DNA of 64,000 bases from positions 1,536,217 to 1,600,216 of the forward strand of contig JAOPJY010000001.1 in assembly GCA_025517425.1 (NCBI GenBank), given 5' to 3'. Shown one piece after another: positions 43,127 through 52,592 of the stretch. The notes below the pieces were generated by a model, which was given only the letters and a program-made list of their open reading frames with translations, was not told the DNA's origin and searched no databases. Each line of letters opens with the position of its first letter. Position 1 is the stretch's first letter. The DNA comes from Halobacteria archaeon AArc-dxtr1. GTDB taxonomy: Archaea > Halobacteriota > Halobacteria > Halobacteriales > Natrialbaceae. The position numbers were made by a program, and so were the translations under genes.

Positions 43127-43375
43127 TCAGCCGCCTCCGACGAGGCGCTCTTTGGCCGGCCGCGAGAGCTGCTTAATCTCGTACTCGCGGCTCATCGCCG
43201 CCGACTTCGTCTCGTAGCGTTCGTGGTAGACCAGTTCGACTGGGGTTCGACCCCGTGTGTACTTCGCTCCCGTCCCCGCGTTGTGCTCGGAAACGCGCCG
43301 CTCGAGATCGGTCGTGTAGCCGGTGTAGAGCGTGTCGTCGGCACACGAGAGAACGTACACGACGTGGTGAGCCAT
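43127..43375 (-). CDS. GIY-YIG nuclease-superfamily protein (YhbQ/UPF0213-like)
   Basis: 82 residues. [28 protein letters not shown] carries the GIY-YIG equivalent (VYV ... YTG) with the catalytic Arg, and ends [16 protein letters not shown] as in UPF0213 proteins. Stand-alone nuclease domain of unknown job in DNA metabolism. Confidence 0.92.
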   Translation of the reverse strand: MAHHVVYVLSCADDTLYTGYTTDLERRVSEHNAGTGAKYTRGRTPVELVYHERYETKSAAMSREYEIKQLSRPAKERLVGGG

Positions 43376-43500
43376 ACGAACTCGTCCGCCGAGACGGTCG
43401 AAAAGCTATCGGGTTCGGGTCTGGGTCGACTGCGCGGGTTGGGGCCGCCCAGCCGGATCGGGGCCAAGAACGGAACTATTCGGACGTCACACAGCGCGGG

Positions 43501-43650
43501 TCACGCGTTCCCGGCCCGCTCTCTGGCGACGTCGGCGATACCTGCGTTCGCCGAGCAACTGATACACGCGTGGACTTCACCGTACTCGTCGGCGAAGACT
43601 CGGGCGAAGCGTTCGGACACGTGGGAGCCGCAGTGGGTACACGTAGGCAT
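43501..43650 (-). CDS. 49-residue two-CxxC zinc-finger protein
   Basis: PTCTHCGSHVSERFARVFAD ... VHACISCSANAGI: two CxxC knuckles 21 residues apart, a conserved haloarchaeal micro-protein type (I believe DUF7563, not certain). ATG 43650 gives the canonical MPTC start; upstream in-frame residues are not typical. Confidence 0.8.
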   Translation of the reverse strand: MPTCTHCGSHVSERFARVFADEYGEVHACISCSANAGIADVARERAGNA

Positions 43651-43786
43651 GGGAATCCGGCACGAGCCGGTAGCTCGAGATAGTCGGGATAGTACTAAAA
43701 GTGCTTTGCCAAACACCGTTTGGGTTTCTCCCTATCACCAGTTGAGTTTCCTACTGGCAGATATTATTTTTTGAAGGCAAAACTAT
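43651..43786. repeat. Intergenic inverted repeats between larB and the small zinc-finger gene
   Basis: A perfect hairpin CCAAAC-ACC-GTTTGG at 43709-43723 and an imperfect pair CCAGT/ACTGG at about 43738-43757, with an AT-rich stretch attatttttt at 43763-43772. They could be part of the end of the larB transcript or an operator for the zinc-finger gene (minus strand TATA-like cttttagt at about 43692-43699). Confidence 0.4.
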
Positions 43787-44548
43787 TCACCAGCATTTGG
43801 CGACATCGATTGCCCGAGCGATCAACACCGCCTGTGCGCCGGCGACGAAACCGGCGTCGATGTTGACAACCGAGAGGACGGTACAGGACTGGAGAAGGCC
43901 GGCAAGCGCCGCCTCGCCGTCGCCACCGTAACCGTACCCACTCGAGACTGGCAGTCCGATGACGGGGGCATCGACCAGCCCGGCGACCACCGTCGGGAGC
44001 GCTCCCTCACGGCCAGCAGCGACGATGACGACATCTGCCTCTCTGATCCGATCGACCTGGTCGAGAACGCGAACGAGCGAGGCGACGCCGACGTCGTCGA
44101 TCCGGTCGACGGTCGCCCCCGCGTCCTCGCAGACGAGTTGGGCCTCGTCGGCGATCGGACCGTCGACGGTCCCGGCAGTCACGATCGCGACAGTCGCGTC
44201 GAGCGAGGTCGGCTCGACGTCGGGCGTTGTGACCAGTACAGCCTCGCTCCGGCGGTCGACCGTCGCATCCGGATAGCTCGCCTCGAGTGTCGACTCGAGA
44301 GTGGCAAACTGCTCGGGATCGATTCGTGTCACGAGCGCGCGCTCGGTCGCTTCGAGGGCCGTGGTGGTAAGCGAGGCGACCTGCTCCGGTGATTTTCCAG
44401 GAGCGAAGATTGCCTCGGGAATGCCACGACGGTCCCGCCGTGTGGCGTCGAACCGGCCGGCCTCGTCGGCGACGTACCCTCTGAGTTTGGCTTCGGCTGC
44501 CGCCGGTGTGAGCGAGCCGTCGGCGACGGCCGCTAAGATCTCGCGCAT
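43787..44548 (-). CDS. larB: LarB, nickel-pincer cofactor biosynthesis carboxylase
   Basis: 253 residues. The N-terminal region MREILAAVADGSLTPAAAEA, then RRDRRGIPEAIFAPGKSPEQ, and the PurE-like C-terminal domain (VAIVTAGTVDGPIADEAQLV, AAGREGALPTVVAGLVDAPV, GLPVSSGYGYGGDGEAAL, CTVLSVVNIDAGFVAG) are diagnostic. LarB carboxylates and hydrolyses nicotinate adenine dinucleotide in the first step to the nickel-pincer cofactor of lactate racemase-type enzymes. No larA, larC or larE is in this window. Confidence 0.93.
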   Translation of the reverse strand: MREILAAVADGSLTPAAAEAKLRGYVADEAGRFDATRRDRRGIPEAIFAPGKSPEQVASLTTTALEATERALVTRIDPEQFATLESTLEASYPDATVDRRSEAVLVTTPDVEPTSLDATVAIVTAGTVDGPIADEAQLVCEDAGATVDRIDDVGVASLVRVLDQVDRIREADVVIVAAGREGALPTVVAGLVDAPVIGLPVSSGYGYGGDGEAALAGLLQSCTVLSVVNIDAGFVAGAQAVLIARAIDVAKCW

Positions 44549-44747
44549 ACCGTCAATCGGCGACCCACGCACTCGAATCCGTCGACAGACGGCCCGAACT
44601 GTGCTCGCGCGCGAGCGTCGGAGGGTCTGTAGAACAGAGATTCCGGCGGGGCGTGGATTGCTCCGACATATACTTTCTGGTGATCGGGAGGGGCGGAACG
44701 GGCGATTCGACCGCTACAGCAGCGATATAGGGCGGTACAACCACAAC

Positions 44748-44756
44748 GTTTATACT
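44748..44756 (+). promoter_or_regulatory. TATA box of the histone-fold gene
   Basis: gtttatact about 26-34 bp before ATG 44782, predicting a leaderless transcript. Confidence 0.6.
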
Positions 44757-44781
44757 ATCCAAACAGGAATCGGCACAGCGT

Positions 44782-44949
44782 ATGGCAGACCTTATCGTCA
44801 AAGCCGCCGTGAAGGAAGCGCTCGATGACAAGAACGTCGCCTCGGACTTCTATGACGCCCTCGACGAGGAAGTCTCGGAGCTCCTCGACGACGCCGCTCG
44901 ACGCGCCGAAGCTAACGACCGAAAGACGGTTCAGCCCCGCGACCTGTAA
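44782..44949 (+). CDS. 55-residue histone-fold protein (DUF1931 type)
   Basis: From ATG 44782 to TAA 44949. DLIVKAAVKEALDDKNVASD then FYDALDEEVSELLDDAARRA and NDRKTVQPRDL. The last stretch is the typical end of a CBF/NF-Y histone fold (RKTVxPRDL), and the helix-strand plan is that of the very small archaeal histone-like DUF1931 proteins. It is acidic, so classical DNA wrapping is doubtful. Preceded by a TATA box at 44748-44756 and followed by a T-run. Confidence 0.9.
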   Translation: MADLIVKAAVKEALDDKNVASDFYDALDEEVSELLDDAARRAEANDRKTVQPRDL

Positions 44950-44968
44950 GGAACGCCACAAGTAGCGA

Positions 44969-44974
44969 TTTTTT
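44969..44974 (+). terminator. T-run terminator of the histone-fold gene
   Basis: Six consecutive T about 20 bp after the stop codon, the usual simple archaeal termination signal. Confidence 0.5.
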
Positions 44975-45058
44975 ACGACGTACCACCGAGTAGCTCCTGC
45001 GTTCGACGTCGATGAGCGGTCTCGGGCACACAACGAGACGAGAGAACAAGCCCGAGGC

Positions 45059-46123
45059 TCAGTCGGATCGGCGATCGTCGAGGTACGCCTTCGTTCGGCC
45101 AAGTACGACGGGATCGATCGCCTGTAGTTCGGCGACGGTCTCACAGCCGGTGACGAACATCGCGGTGCGAAGTTCGAGTTCGAGCGTCTCGATCAGGTCA
45201 ACGACGGCGTCGGTTCCCTGGCCTGCAGGACCGAGAAACGGCTTCGCGAGGCCGCCGGCCCGGGCGCCGAGAGCGATCGCCTTCGCCACGTCCAGACCCG
45301 ACCGGACGCCGCCGCTTGCGATGACGCAGTCGTGGGCCACGGCGGCCTCGATCGTGCTGACCGCCGTCGGAACGCCCCAGGCACGGAACCGACGGCCGAT
45401 CGCCTCCTGGCGGTCCGCGCCGACCGCGGCGGCCCGGTAGGATTCGATCCCCGACCAGGTCGTCCCACCTTTGCCCGCGACGTCGATGGCGTCGACCCCC
45501 GCGTCGGCGAGCCGCTGGGCGGTCTCCCCGGAGATGCCGTTGCCCGTCTCTTTGACGATGACCGGGACCGACAGCTCGTCGGCGACGCGTTCGATCGCCG
45601 CGAGACAGCCTCGGGCGTCGACATCGCCCTCCGGCTGGACGGCCTCCTGGAGAAAGTTCAGGTGGACCGCCATCGCGTCGGCCTCGATCATCTCGACGGC
45701 GTCTTCGACGTCCGCGACGTCGTACTCAAGTAACTGCGCCGCACCGACGTTGCCGTAAAGGAAGGCCTCAGGTGCGACGTCGCGGACGATCGTATAGGAC
45801 TCAAGCAGGTCCTCGTCGTCGAGTTCGAGGCCGGCGCGCTGGCTGCCGACGCCCATCGCGATCCCTGTTCGCTGGGCGGCTTCGGCGAGCGAACGGTTGA
45901 TTTTCGTCGTGTTGGGGTGGCCACCGGTCATGCTCTCGATGACGATCGGCGCGGAAAGTTCGTGCCCGAACAGCGTCGTCGACGTGTCGATCTCGTCGCG
46001 ATGGATCTCGGGCAGCGCCTCGTGGACGAGGTCGACGTCCGCAAAACCGGTCCCCGAGGTCTCGACGTCTTCTTCCTGGATGATACGAATGTGGTCGTCT
46101 TTCCGGTCGGACGTTTCGGGCAT
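45059..46123 (-). CDS. fni: Type 2 isopentenyl-diphosphate isomerase
   Basis: 354 residues. [20 protein letters not shown] start; FMN-binding barrel with [78 protein letters not shown] and [18 protein letters not shown]. It interconverts IPP and DMAPP with FMN, supplying archaeal lipid synthesis. ATG 46123 gives the family N-terminus. On the same strand 98 bp after rpiA. Confidence 0.95.
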   Translation of the reverse strand: MPETSDRKDDHIRIIQEEDVETSGTGFADVDLVHEALPEIHRDEIDTSTTLFGHELSAPIVIESMTGGHPNTTKINRSLAEAAQRTGIAMGVGSQRAGLELDDEDLLESYTIVRDVAPEAFLYGNVGAAQLLEYDVADVEDAVEMIEADAMAVHLNFLQEAVQPEGDVDARGCLAAIERVADELSVPVIVKETGNGISGETAQRLADAGVDAIDVAGKGGTTWSGIESYRAAAVGADRQEAIGRRFRAWGVPTAVSTIEAAVAHDCVIASGGVRSGLDVAKAIALGARAGGLAKPFLGPAGQGTDAVVDLIETLELELRTAMFVTGCETVAELQAIDPVVLGRTKAYLDDRRSD

Positions 46124-46221
46124 CGATAGGTTCCTACTTGCGCGGTTGGCGTACGCGGTTGAAAAGCTGTCCTTTCGTCCTGTCTCCCGGCCGCGTACGG
46201 GCACGAGGCGGCAATTTTGTA

Positions 46222-46929
46222 TCAGTATGGACGGACGTCGACGCCGTCGTCAGTGCCGACGTAGGTCACGTCTGCGAGATCGATGAACAGCCCGTGCTCG
46301 ACGACTCCCGGTATTGCAGCGAGTCGAGCCGCCAGATCGGCCGGATCGGCGATTTCACCGAACGCACAGTCCAGGACGAGGTTGCCGTTGTCGGTCACCA
46401 CGGGCCCGTCCTTGCGCTCGGCGGCCCGGAGGTCGGGCTCGCCGCCCAGTTCTCGCACCTGGTTGGCGACGATCGTGTGAGCAGCCGGCAGCACCTCCAC
46501 GGGAACCGGCCCCGAAATGCGGTCTGTGAGCTTCGTCGGGTCGGCGACGACGACGAATCGGTCGGCAGCCGCGTCGACCAGCTTCTCGCGGGTGTGGGCG
46601 GCGCCGCCACCCTTGCGAAGCACCCCGTGGGCGTTCGCATCGGGATCGTCGACAACCTCGTCTGCGCCATCGATCGCCAGGTCGACGGCGTCGACCGCGT
46701 CGAGGGAGGTAAGCGGGATCCCAGACTCGATCGCGAGTTGCCGGGACTGGAAGGAGGTTGGGATTCCCCGGACGTCGAGCCCGTCGGCGACGCGTTCTCC
46801 GATCGCGCTGATCGCATGTGCGGTCGTCGATCCCGTTCCGAGGCCGACGACGAACCCGTCCTCGACGTCCTCGGCCGCGCGCTCTCCCGCACGGCGCTTT
46901 GTCGCGTCCGACCCGCCCGTCCGTTTCAT
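46222..46929 (-). CDS. rpiA: Ribose-5-phosphate isomerase A
   Basis: 235 residues. [80 protein letters not shown] with catalytic Asp/Lys sites, and [18 protein letters not shown]. Converts ribulose 5-phosphate and ribose 5-phosphate. ATG 46929 is the likely start; upstream codons are Pro/Arg-rich. Confidence 0.95.
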   Translation of the reverse strand: MKRTGGSDATKRRAGERAAEDVEDGFVVGLGTGSTTAHAISAIGERVADGLDVRGIPTSFQSRQLAIESGIPLTSLDAVDAVDLAIDGADEVVDDPDANAHGVLRKGGGAAHTREKLVDAAADRFVVVADPTKLTDRISGPVPVEVLPAAHTIVANQVRELGGEPDLRAAERKDGPVVTDNGNLVLDCAFGEIADPADLAARLAAIPGVVEHGLFIDLADVTYVGTDDGVDVRPY

Positions 46930-47063
46930 GTCCCGACGAGCGCGCGGCGGGGGCAAAAACGTTGTACCTCTGATCCGGCGGGTGGGCCAGGGTGGCGCAG
47001 TTGGACGAAACGAGCCCCAGTTAGGCACGAACCTTTTTGCGAGGGCGTGTGGAGTGGAGCCGC

Positions 47064-47795
47064 ATGACGAGCCCGTCGGGAACTGACCATGCGGTCACCC
47101 TCGAACACGTCTCGAAGACGTACCGCCGGGGGAAGCCGGTCTACGCCCTGGACGACGTCTCGCTGGAGATCGATCGCGGGTCGTACACGGCGATCATGGG
47201 ACCGAGTGGCTCCGGGAAGTCGACGCTGATGAACCTCGTCGGCTGCCTGGACACGCCGACCGCGGGCCGGGTCAAGGTCGACGGACGAGACGTCGGCACA
47301 CTGAGTGAGGGCGAGCGAACACAGCTGCGAGGAACGGAGGTCGGCTTCGTCTTCCAGACGTTCAACCTGATGCCGCGGCTGACCGCCGTCGAGAACGTCG
47401 CGATGCCCCAGCTATTTCGCGGGGTCGGTCGAACCGAGCGCCGCGAGCGGGCACTCGATCTGCTCGAGCGGGTGGGGCTGGCCGACCGGGCCGATCACCT
47501 GCCGCGGGAACTCTCGGGTGGCCAGCGCCAACGAGTGGCGCTCGCGCGGGCGCTGATAAACGAGCCGTCGATCGTGCTCGCCGACGAGCCCTCGGGCAAC
47601 CTGGATACGGAGACCGAGGCGCAGGTGCTCGACCTCTTCGCGGCGTTTCACGACGGCGGGACGACGATGGTCGTCGTCACCCACGAGCGCCACGTGGCAG
47701 AGCGAGCCGAGCGGATCGTCCACCTGCTCGACGGGCGAATCGAGCGAATAGAACAGCTCGAAGACGGTGGGCAGGAGCCGGAGGCGAACCGCTGA
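47064..47795 (+). CDS. ABC transporter ATP-binding protein (MacB/LolD-like)
   Basis: 243 residues. Walker [18 protein letters not shown]-loop [17 protein letters not shown], signature [16 protein letters not shown], Walker [15 protein letters not shown] and switch [14 protein letters not shown]: the LolD/MacB/FtsE branch. It overlaps the permease gene as TGATG. ATG 47064 follows a T-rich element at about 47027-47036. The pair should use ATP to drive mechanotransmission or export at the cell surface. Confidence 0.94.
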   Translation: MTSPSGTDHAVTLEHVSKTYRRGKPVYALDDVSLEIDRGSYTAIMGPSGSGKSTLMNLVGCLDTPTAGRVKVDGRDVGTLSEGERTQLRGTEVGFVFQTFNLMPRLTAVENVAMPQLFRGVGRTERRERALDLLERVGLADRADHLPRELSGGQRQRVALARALINEPSIVLADEPSGNLDTETEAQVLDLFAAFHDGGTTMVVVTHERHVAERAERIVHLLDGRIERIEQLEDGGQEPEANR

Positions 47796-49147
47796 TGCGT
47801 TTCCTCGAGTACCTGCGTCTGTCCGGGCGCTCGATTCGCGGCCACAAGCTGCGATCCGGGCTGACGGCACTTGGGGTAATTATCGGCGTCGCTGCGGTCA
47901 TCGCCTTCGTGACGCTCGGAGCGAGCCTGCAGGCCGGGATCATCGGCGACGTGAGCCCGGACGATCAGCGAAACCTCTACGGCTGGGCGGCAGACCCGGA
48001 CATCGAGGGCGGCCCGGGAGCGGGAGCACAGCCGGTGTTCAGTGAGTCCGATATGGACGCTGTCGACGAGCTGGAGGCTGTCGAGGCAGCCTACGGCTAC
48101 ACCGCGGTGCCAACCCAGGGGCTCGTCTACGGCGACGAGGAGGTTCCACAGGGCGACGGGGTGATCGCGACGGGATCGTCGTACGTCCGCGAGGGAACCC
48201 TCGCGGAGGGTCGGCAGTTCGATCCCGGAGAACGCGAGGCGGTGCTCAACGCAGCCGCAGCAGGCCAGTTCGAGGAGAACGTGACGGTCGGCGACGAGCT
48301 GACGGTCTCACTCGTCGGCGGCGAGGAGGAGACAGTCGAGGTCGTCGGCATCACCGAGGGGTCAGAAGGGCTGAGCCCGTTCGAAGGGTTCGAGAACTCG
48401 CCGCGACTGTACGTTCCCCTCGATCCGTTCTACACCGAGCGCGCCGGTGGAGTGGGCGCCGCGGGGGCGGGCGGTGGAGATGCCGCGGCCAACGGGAACG
48501 GTGTGAATGGAGACGATAGTGGGGGTGCTGGCGATGACGCGGGCGGCGGCGAGGGTGGCCAGGACGGAGAGGCTCGCTTCGCCGCGATTGTCGTTGAGGC
48601 CGAGTCGGCCGACGACGAGGCCGTCGACGCGGCCCGTGACGCCGCCACAGAGTACCTCGAGAGCGACGAGTCGGACGCGAGTGCATTTCTGGGGGAGGAA
48701 CTCGTGGTGAGCTTACAGACGAGCACGGAGCTACTCCAGCAGCTCCAGGACATCCTCTCGCTGCTGCAGAACTTCATCGTCGGCATCGCCGCCATCTCCT
48801 TGCTCGTGGGCTCGATCGGCATCGCGAACATCATGCTCGTCTCCGTCACCGAGCGAACCCGGGAGATCGGGATCATGAAAGCGGTTGGGGCGAGCAACCG
48901 GGACGTCCTCGGTCTCTTTCTGGCGGAGGCGGTGATCCTCGGGCTGGTCGGCGCCGTTCTCGGGACCGCACTGGGCCTCGTCGCGGGCTATCTCGGTGCC
49001 TGGTATATCGATCTCCCGCTGATCTATCCCTTCGAGTACGTCGCGCTCGCGATCGTCGTCGGCGTTCTCGTCGGCGTCGCCTCCGGGCTGTACCCCGCCT
49101 GGCGGGCGGCGAGAACGGATCCGATCGATGCGCTACGCTACGAGTAG
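47795..49147 (+). CDS. FtsX/MacB-type ABC permease
   Basis: 450 residues. N-terminal helix with SGLTALGVIIGVAAVIAFVT, a large extracellular domain (about 50-315), then three C-terminal helices starting VGIAAISLLVGSIGIANIML and SVTERTREIGIMKAVGASNR, ending PAWRAARTDPIDALRYE: MacB/FtsX family. Within the extracellular domain, residues about 218-265 are a Gly/Asp/Asn low-complexity stretch. Coupled with the ATPase gene (TGATG). Substrate unknown. Confidence 0.92.
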   Translation: MRFLEYLRLSGRSIRGHKLRSGLTALGVIIGVAAVIAFVTLGASLQAGIIGDVSPDDQRNLYGWAADPDIEGGPGAGAQPVFSESDMDAVDELEAVEAAYGYTAVPTQGLVYGDEEVPQGDGVIATGSSYVREGTLAEGRQFDPGEREAVLNAAAAGQFEENVTVGDELTVSLVGGEEETVEVVGITEGSEGLSPFEGFENSPRLYVPLDPFYTERAGGVGAAGAGGGDAAANGNGVNGDDSGGAGDDAGGGEGGQDGEARFAAIVVEAESADDEAVDAARDAATEYLESDESDASAFLGEELVVSLQTSTELLQQLQDILSLLQNFIVGIAAISLLVGSIGIANIMLVSVTERTREIGIMKAVGASNRDVLGLFLAEAVILGLVGAVLGTALGLVAGYLGAWYIDLPLIYPFEYVALAIVVGVLVGVASGLYPAWRAARTDPIDALRYE

Positions 49148-49154
49148 TCGGTGA

Positions 49155-49667
49155 TCAGTCGTCCGGCCGATCGGCGGTCGGATCGAATCGATCGGAATCC
49201 GTGTCGTTCCCGTTCACGGGGCCAGCGTCTCGATCCGGGGCCGTACGAACCGGCTCCTGGCGGTCGAATCGGAGGGCGTCTCGAGTGCTCGCGTGGCGCT
49301 CAGGGTACTCGCGGGCGAGGGAGGCACCGAAGTAGCCGCCGAGCAGCGCGAGCACCACGGTGTAGCCAAGCGCGGCCGTCCCAACGGCGCCAAACAGAAC
49401 CAGCGTAACGAGAAATCCTTCTACGGGCGCGGCGCCGAGTCCGAGGCCGAACCCAAACAGGCCGAGCAAGAGTGCTGCCATTCCAGCGAAGGGGAGAAAG
49501 ACGATCAGACCGGCCAGCGCACCGGCGGCCGACCCGTCTCGGGCGTCAGGACCCTCGAGAAAGCCGGCGACGACGCCGCCGAGAAACGTGGAGAACGGGA
49601 TTCCCGAGAGGATGAGTGCGACGAGTGCGCCGACGAGCGCGTGGACGAGCGTGCGTCCAGAAGCCAT
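49155..49667 (-). CDS. Membrane protein of the DUF5518-like haloarchaeal family
   Basis: 170 residues. Glycine-rich helices ALVGALVALILSGIPFSTFL, GGVVAGFLEG, GSAAGALAGLIVFLPFAGMA and ALGYTVVLALLGGYFGA, then a polar tail. The plan resembles DUF5518 proteins of haloarchaea, whose role is unknown. ATG 49667 begins MASGRTLVHA; the longer frame runs into the next gene. Confidence 0.75.
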   Translation of the reverse strand: MASGRTLVHALVGALVALILSGIPFSTFLGGVVAGFLEGPDARDGSAAGALAGLIVFLPFAGMAALLLGLFGFGLGLGAAPVEGFLVTLVLFGAVGTAALGYTVVLALLGGYFGASLAREYPERHASTRDALRFDRQEPVRTAPDRDAGPVNGNDTDSDRFDPTADRPDD

Positions 49668-49719
49668 ACGAGACAGACGACCGCAGCCGGGAAAAAAGAC
49701 GGGGCAGACACAGGCCGTC

Positions 49720-50823
49720 TCAGTCGTCGGCTGCAGTTCCGGGACCGGGCTCAGACGCGTCCGGGATCTCAGAGCCGGTATCGCCCGCGGTTGGCGGGTC
49801 GATTTCCTCACGGTCGACCTCGGCCAGTTCGGCGAACGTGTGGTCACCGTTGACCTCGTCTGCCAGCAGATCGACGGCCTCGACGAAGACGGCAACGATC
49901 AGTGGGCCGACGACGATCCCGATCGGACCCAGCGTGAACAGCCCGCCGGTGAAGCCGACGAAGTAGAGGCTGCCGGGGAGGTCCGCCGAGTAGCGCGCGA
50001 GGCGCGGCCTGACGGCGATGTCGGGCATCCAGGCGACGAGCGTGATTCCGAGGACGCCAACGAGCGCGGCTGCGACGAGTTCGCCGACGGTGATATGGTA
50101 GATTGCAATCGGGACGATGAGCAGGCTGGGGCCGATTATCGGGACGAACTGCAGGATCGCCGCGATCATCGCGAGCGTGAAGGGCATATCGTAGCCGAGG
50201 AGCCAGAACAGCGGATAGCCGACCAGCAGCGTGACCGCGGAGGTCGCAATCTGGAGGACGTAGATCGCATACAACGTCTTGCGGGTGCGAGCAGCCAGCG
50301 CGGTCGCGATGTAGCGATACTCGTGTGGGATCGGTGCAATCGCCGCCCTGCCGGCTTCTTCTCCCTTGAGCAAGAGCGCAAACAGGAGGATGACAAATAG
50401 CGCGAATTTGATCGCGAGCACCGGTAACGCGGCGGCAAAGGCGATGGCAGTGTCGCTCAGCCAGGCGAGTACGACCGACTGCACTTCGCCGGCCTCGACG
50501 ACGACTGTCTCGCCGAAGGCGGCCAGTGTCACCTCCTCGGGAAGCGAGCGGACGAGCGCCTCGAGTTCGTCGAGGCGGAGGTAGAGCGTGACGAAGATCG
50601 GGGAGAAGACCGCGATCGCCCCGACAAAGCCGAGAACGGTCGCGGAGACGGCGGCAGTCCACGCAGAGAGGCCGCGCCTGACGAGCCACTTGTGGACGGG
50701 TAACAGGACGTAGGCGACCGTCAAGGCAAACAGAATCGTTCCGAGCACCTCGAGGAGGATGACGCCCGTAAGCGCCGCAAGGAGGAGAACAACGGCCGCG
50801 AGAACGAGTCGGTTGCTGTCCAT
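49720..50823 (-). CDS. AI-2E/PerM-family permease
   Basis: 367 residues. Two N-terminal helix pairs (VLAAVVLLLAALTGVILLEV, TILFALTVAYVLLPVHKWLV), an extracytoplasmic loop, then LQFVPIIGPSLLIVPIAIYH and GFTGGLFTLGPIGIVVGPLI, the two signatures of this family (AI-2 exporter TqsA, Na+/H+ antiporter-like PerM). The substrate cannot be inferred. ATG 50823 overlaps a possible GTG three bases upstream. Acidic disordered C-terminus of about 50 residues. Confidence 0.9.
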   Translation of the reverse strand: MDSNRLVLAAVVLLLAALTGVILLEVLGTILFALTVAYVLLPVHKWLVRRGLSAWTAAVSATVLGFVGAIAVFSPIFVTLYLRLDELEALVRSLPEEVTLAAFGETVVVEAGEVQSVVLAWLSDTAIAFAAALPVLAIKFALFVILLFALLLKGEEAGRAAIAPIPHEYRYIATALAARTRKTLYAIYVLQIATSAVTLLVGYPLFWLLGYDMPFTLAMIAAILQFVPIIGPSLLIVPIAIYHITVGELVAAALVGVLGITLVAWMPDIAVRPRLARYSADLPGSLYFVGFTGGLFTLGPIGIVVGPLIVAVFVEAVDLLADEVNGDHTFAELAEVDREEIDPPTAGDTGSEIPDASEPGPGTAADD

Positions 50824-51010
50824 CACGGCGGTTGACTCTCACGCAATCCGGAAAGCTGTTTGGGTGGACAGGTAACAGAAGGACATCGGCCGTGGCAACA
50901 AACGCTGTCAGGTCTCGGCTAGTATCACGGAGACAACGTCATGACGGAGACGACATCACGAGCGGGAAGGCGTCACGAGGCTTAAGACGCCACGCAGTGG
51001 ACTACGCGTG

Positions 51011-52096
51011 ATGAACCGGCGAGAGCTCCTGCGAGCTGGCGGCTGCACAGCGGCCGCCACGCTCGCCGGCTGCGTCACCCGAGACAACGACGAAGCAGAC
51101 GAGGACGAGGGCGTACTCCGCGTCGCGACACTGCCGTCGATCGCCGGTGGGGACGAGGAATCTGCAACCGCCTGGATCGCAGACGAGTTCGAGCAGCGCC
51201 AGGACGATATCGAGCTTACGTGGGTCGTTCCAGAGGACGGGCTGGAGTACTACTACGAGCGCCGTGAGTTCGGCGATGACGCCGGGGCCGACGTGTTCCT
51301 CGGCCTCGGCGTCGACGATCTGGTGGAGACAGACGAGCGATTGGCAGACGAGACACGCCTCTTCGAGTCGATAGACCGCGACCGTCTGGATCGGAACGGT
51401 CGCATCCGTGACGGAATCGCGTTCGACGATCCCGACGATCGGGCGGTACCGATCTCGACTGAATATCTCGCCCTCGTCTACGACGAACGGGACGTCGACG
51501 AGCCGGAGACGCTCGCGGAGCTAACCGAGCCTGCCTACGAGCGCGAACTCCTGACTCAAAGCGCCCAGTTTTCCGGTCCCGGACGGGCGTTTCTTCTGTG
51601 GACGGTCGCCGAGTTCGGTGACGAGCAAGCATTCGAGTACTGGCAGGAGCTTCGCGACAACGGCGTCCGGATCGTCGACGACTGGCACGAGCCGTACCGG
51701 GACGTCTACAGGGAGGGCGCTCGCTCGGTGATGGTCGCGCCCTCGGGCGAGCGTGCACTCGCCACGTCGGCGGGGCTGGATTCGAGTCGCTACCGCCTCT
51801 CGTTTCCAGATGGGAGGGGGTACGAGCGGACGACCGGAGCAGCGATCTTCGCCGACAGCCCGCGGACGAGCCTGGCCTACGAATTTATCGACTTCCTGCT
51901 CCAAGGCGAAACGCAAGCCGAGATCGCCGTTCGAGACGCTCGGCTGCCGGCGGTGGCGGCGGAGCACGTCGATCTCGACGGCGACCGTTCGGGAGTTGTC
52001 GACACACCGGATGCCTCGCTCTCGCTTCGGTACGATGAGCTGTCGGGTCCGCTCTCTGAGTGGGTCGACGACTGGACCGCGTCAGTTGCCCGATAG
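51011..52096 (+). CDS. Tat lipoprotein, ABC-type substrate-binding protein (iron/thiamine-like)
   Basis: 361 residues. Signal NRRELLRAGGCTAAATLAGC with twin arginine and lipobox. The mature part VLRVATLPSIAGGDEESATA, ADVFLGLGVDDLVETDERL, and VPISTEYLALVYDERDVDEP resembles thiamine- or iron-binding proteins of the TbpA/FbpA cluster. No permease or ATPase gene adjoins it, so it may use components encoded elsewhere. GTG 51008 directly precedes ATG 51011. Confidence 0.85.
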   Translation: MNRRELLRAGGCTAAATLAGCVTRDNDEADEDEGVLRVATLPSIAGGDEESATAWIADEFEQRQDDIELTWVVPEDGLEYYYERREFGDDAGADVFLGLGVDDLVETDERLADETRLFESIDRDRLDRNGRIRDGIAFDDPDDRAVPISTEYLALVYDERDVDEPETLAELTEPAYERELLTQSAQFSGPGRAFLLWTVAEFGDEQAFEYWQELRDNGVRIVDDWHEPYRDVYREGARSVMVAPSGERALATSAGLDSSRYRLSFPDGRGYERTTGAAIFADSPRTSLAYEFIDFLLQGETQAEIAVRDARLPAVAAEHVDLDGDRSGVVDTPDASLSLRYDELSGPLSEWVDDWTASVAR

Positions 52097-52275
52097 CTGT
52101 GTGGACAGTGAGGACTCGTCAATGCTACCGAAGGGGCAACGAGAATAAAGAGTGGCCGAACATATTCGTTAGTGTTCTGCCGGATTGAGAACTGGGTGGA
52201 AAGTAAAGTAACCTAGGCGACCAGGTTCCGGTCAGCAATCGGCGCCCGCACCTCCGGTCGTCGACCACCGCGAGC

Positions 52276-52587
52276 ATGAACGAGTACACCGCGATCATCG
52301 CAGCCGCAAACACCGCGACGCTCCTTACTGGCGGGGCGGTCGCCGCACTGGCGTTTCGTGCGTACAGGCGGACCGGAGCCCGGGCGCTTCGGGCCGTGGC
52401 GCTTGGCTTTAGCTGTATCATCGTCGGCTCGATTCTTGGCGGGCTAGGGCACTTACTTGGTGACGACGTCACGCTCGGGGTTGCGATCCAGAGTTCGTTT
52501 ACTGCGTTCGGCTTCGCGATCTTGCTCTACTCGCTGTACGCCGAAACCTCCAACACCGTGACGATCCAGTCAAGTGACGCCGAGTGA
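52276..52587 (+). CDS. Small membrane protein (DUF7521-like)
   Basis: 103 residues with three hydrophobic helices: IIAAANTATLLTGGAVAALA, VALGFSCIIVGSILGGLGHL and AIQSSFTAFGFAILLYSLYA. I believe it belongs to a haloarchaeal family often encoded near HTH regulators, but this is from memory. It is convergent with the XPD-like helicase (5-bp gap). No regulator gene adjoins it here. Confidence 0.75.
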   Translation: MNEYTAIIAAANTATLLTGGAVAALAFRAYRRTGARALRAVALGFSCIIVGSILGGLGHLLGDDVTLGVAIQSSFTAFGFAILLYSLYAETSNTVTIQSSDAE

Positions 52588-52592
52588 CCGAG

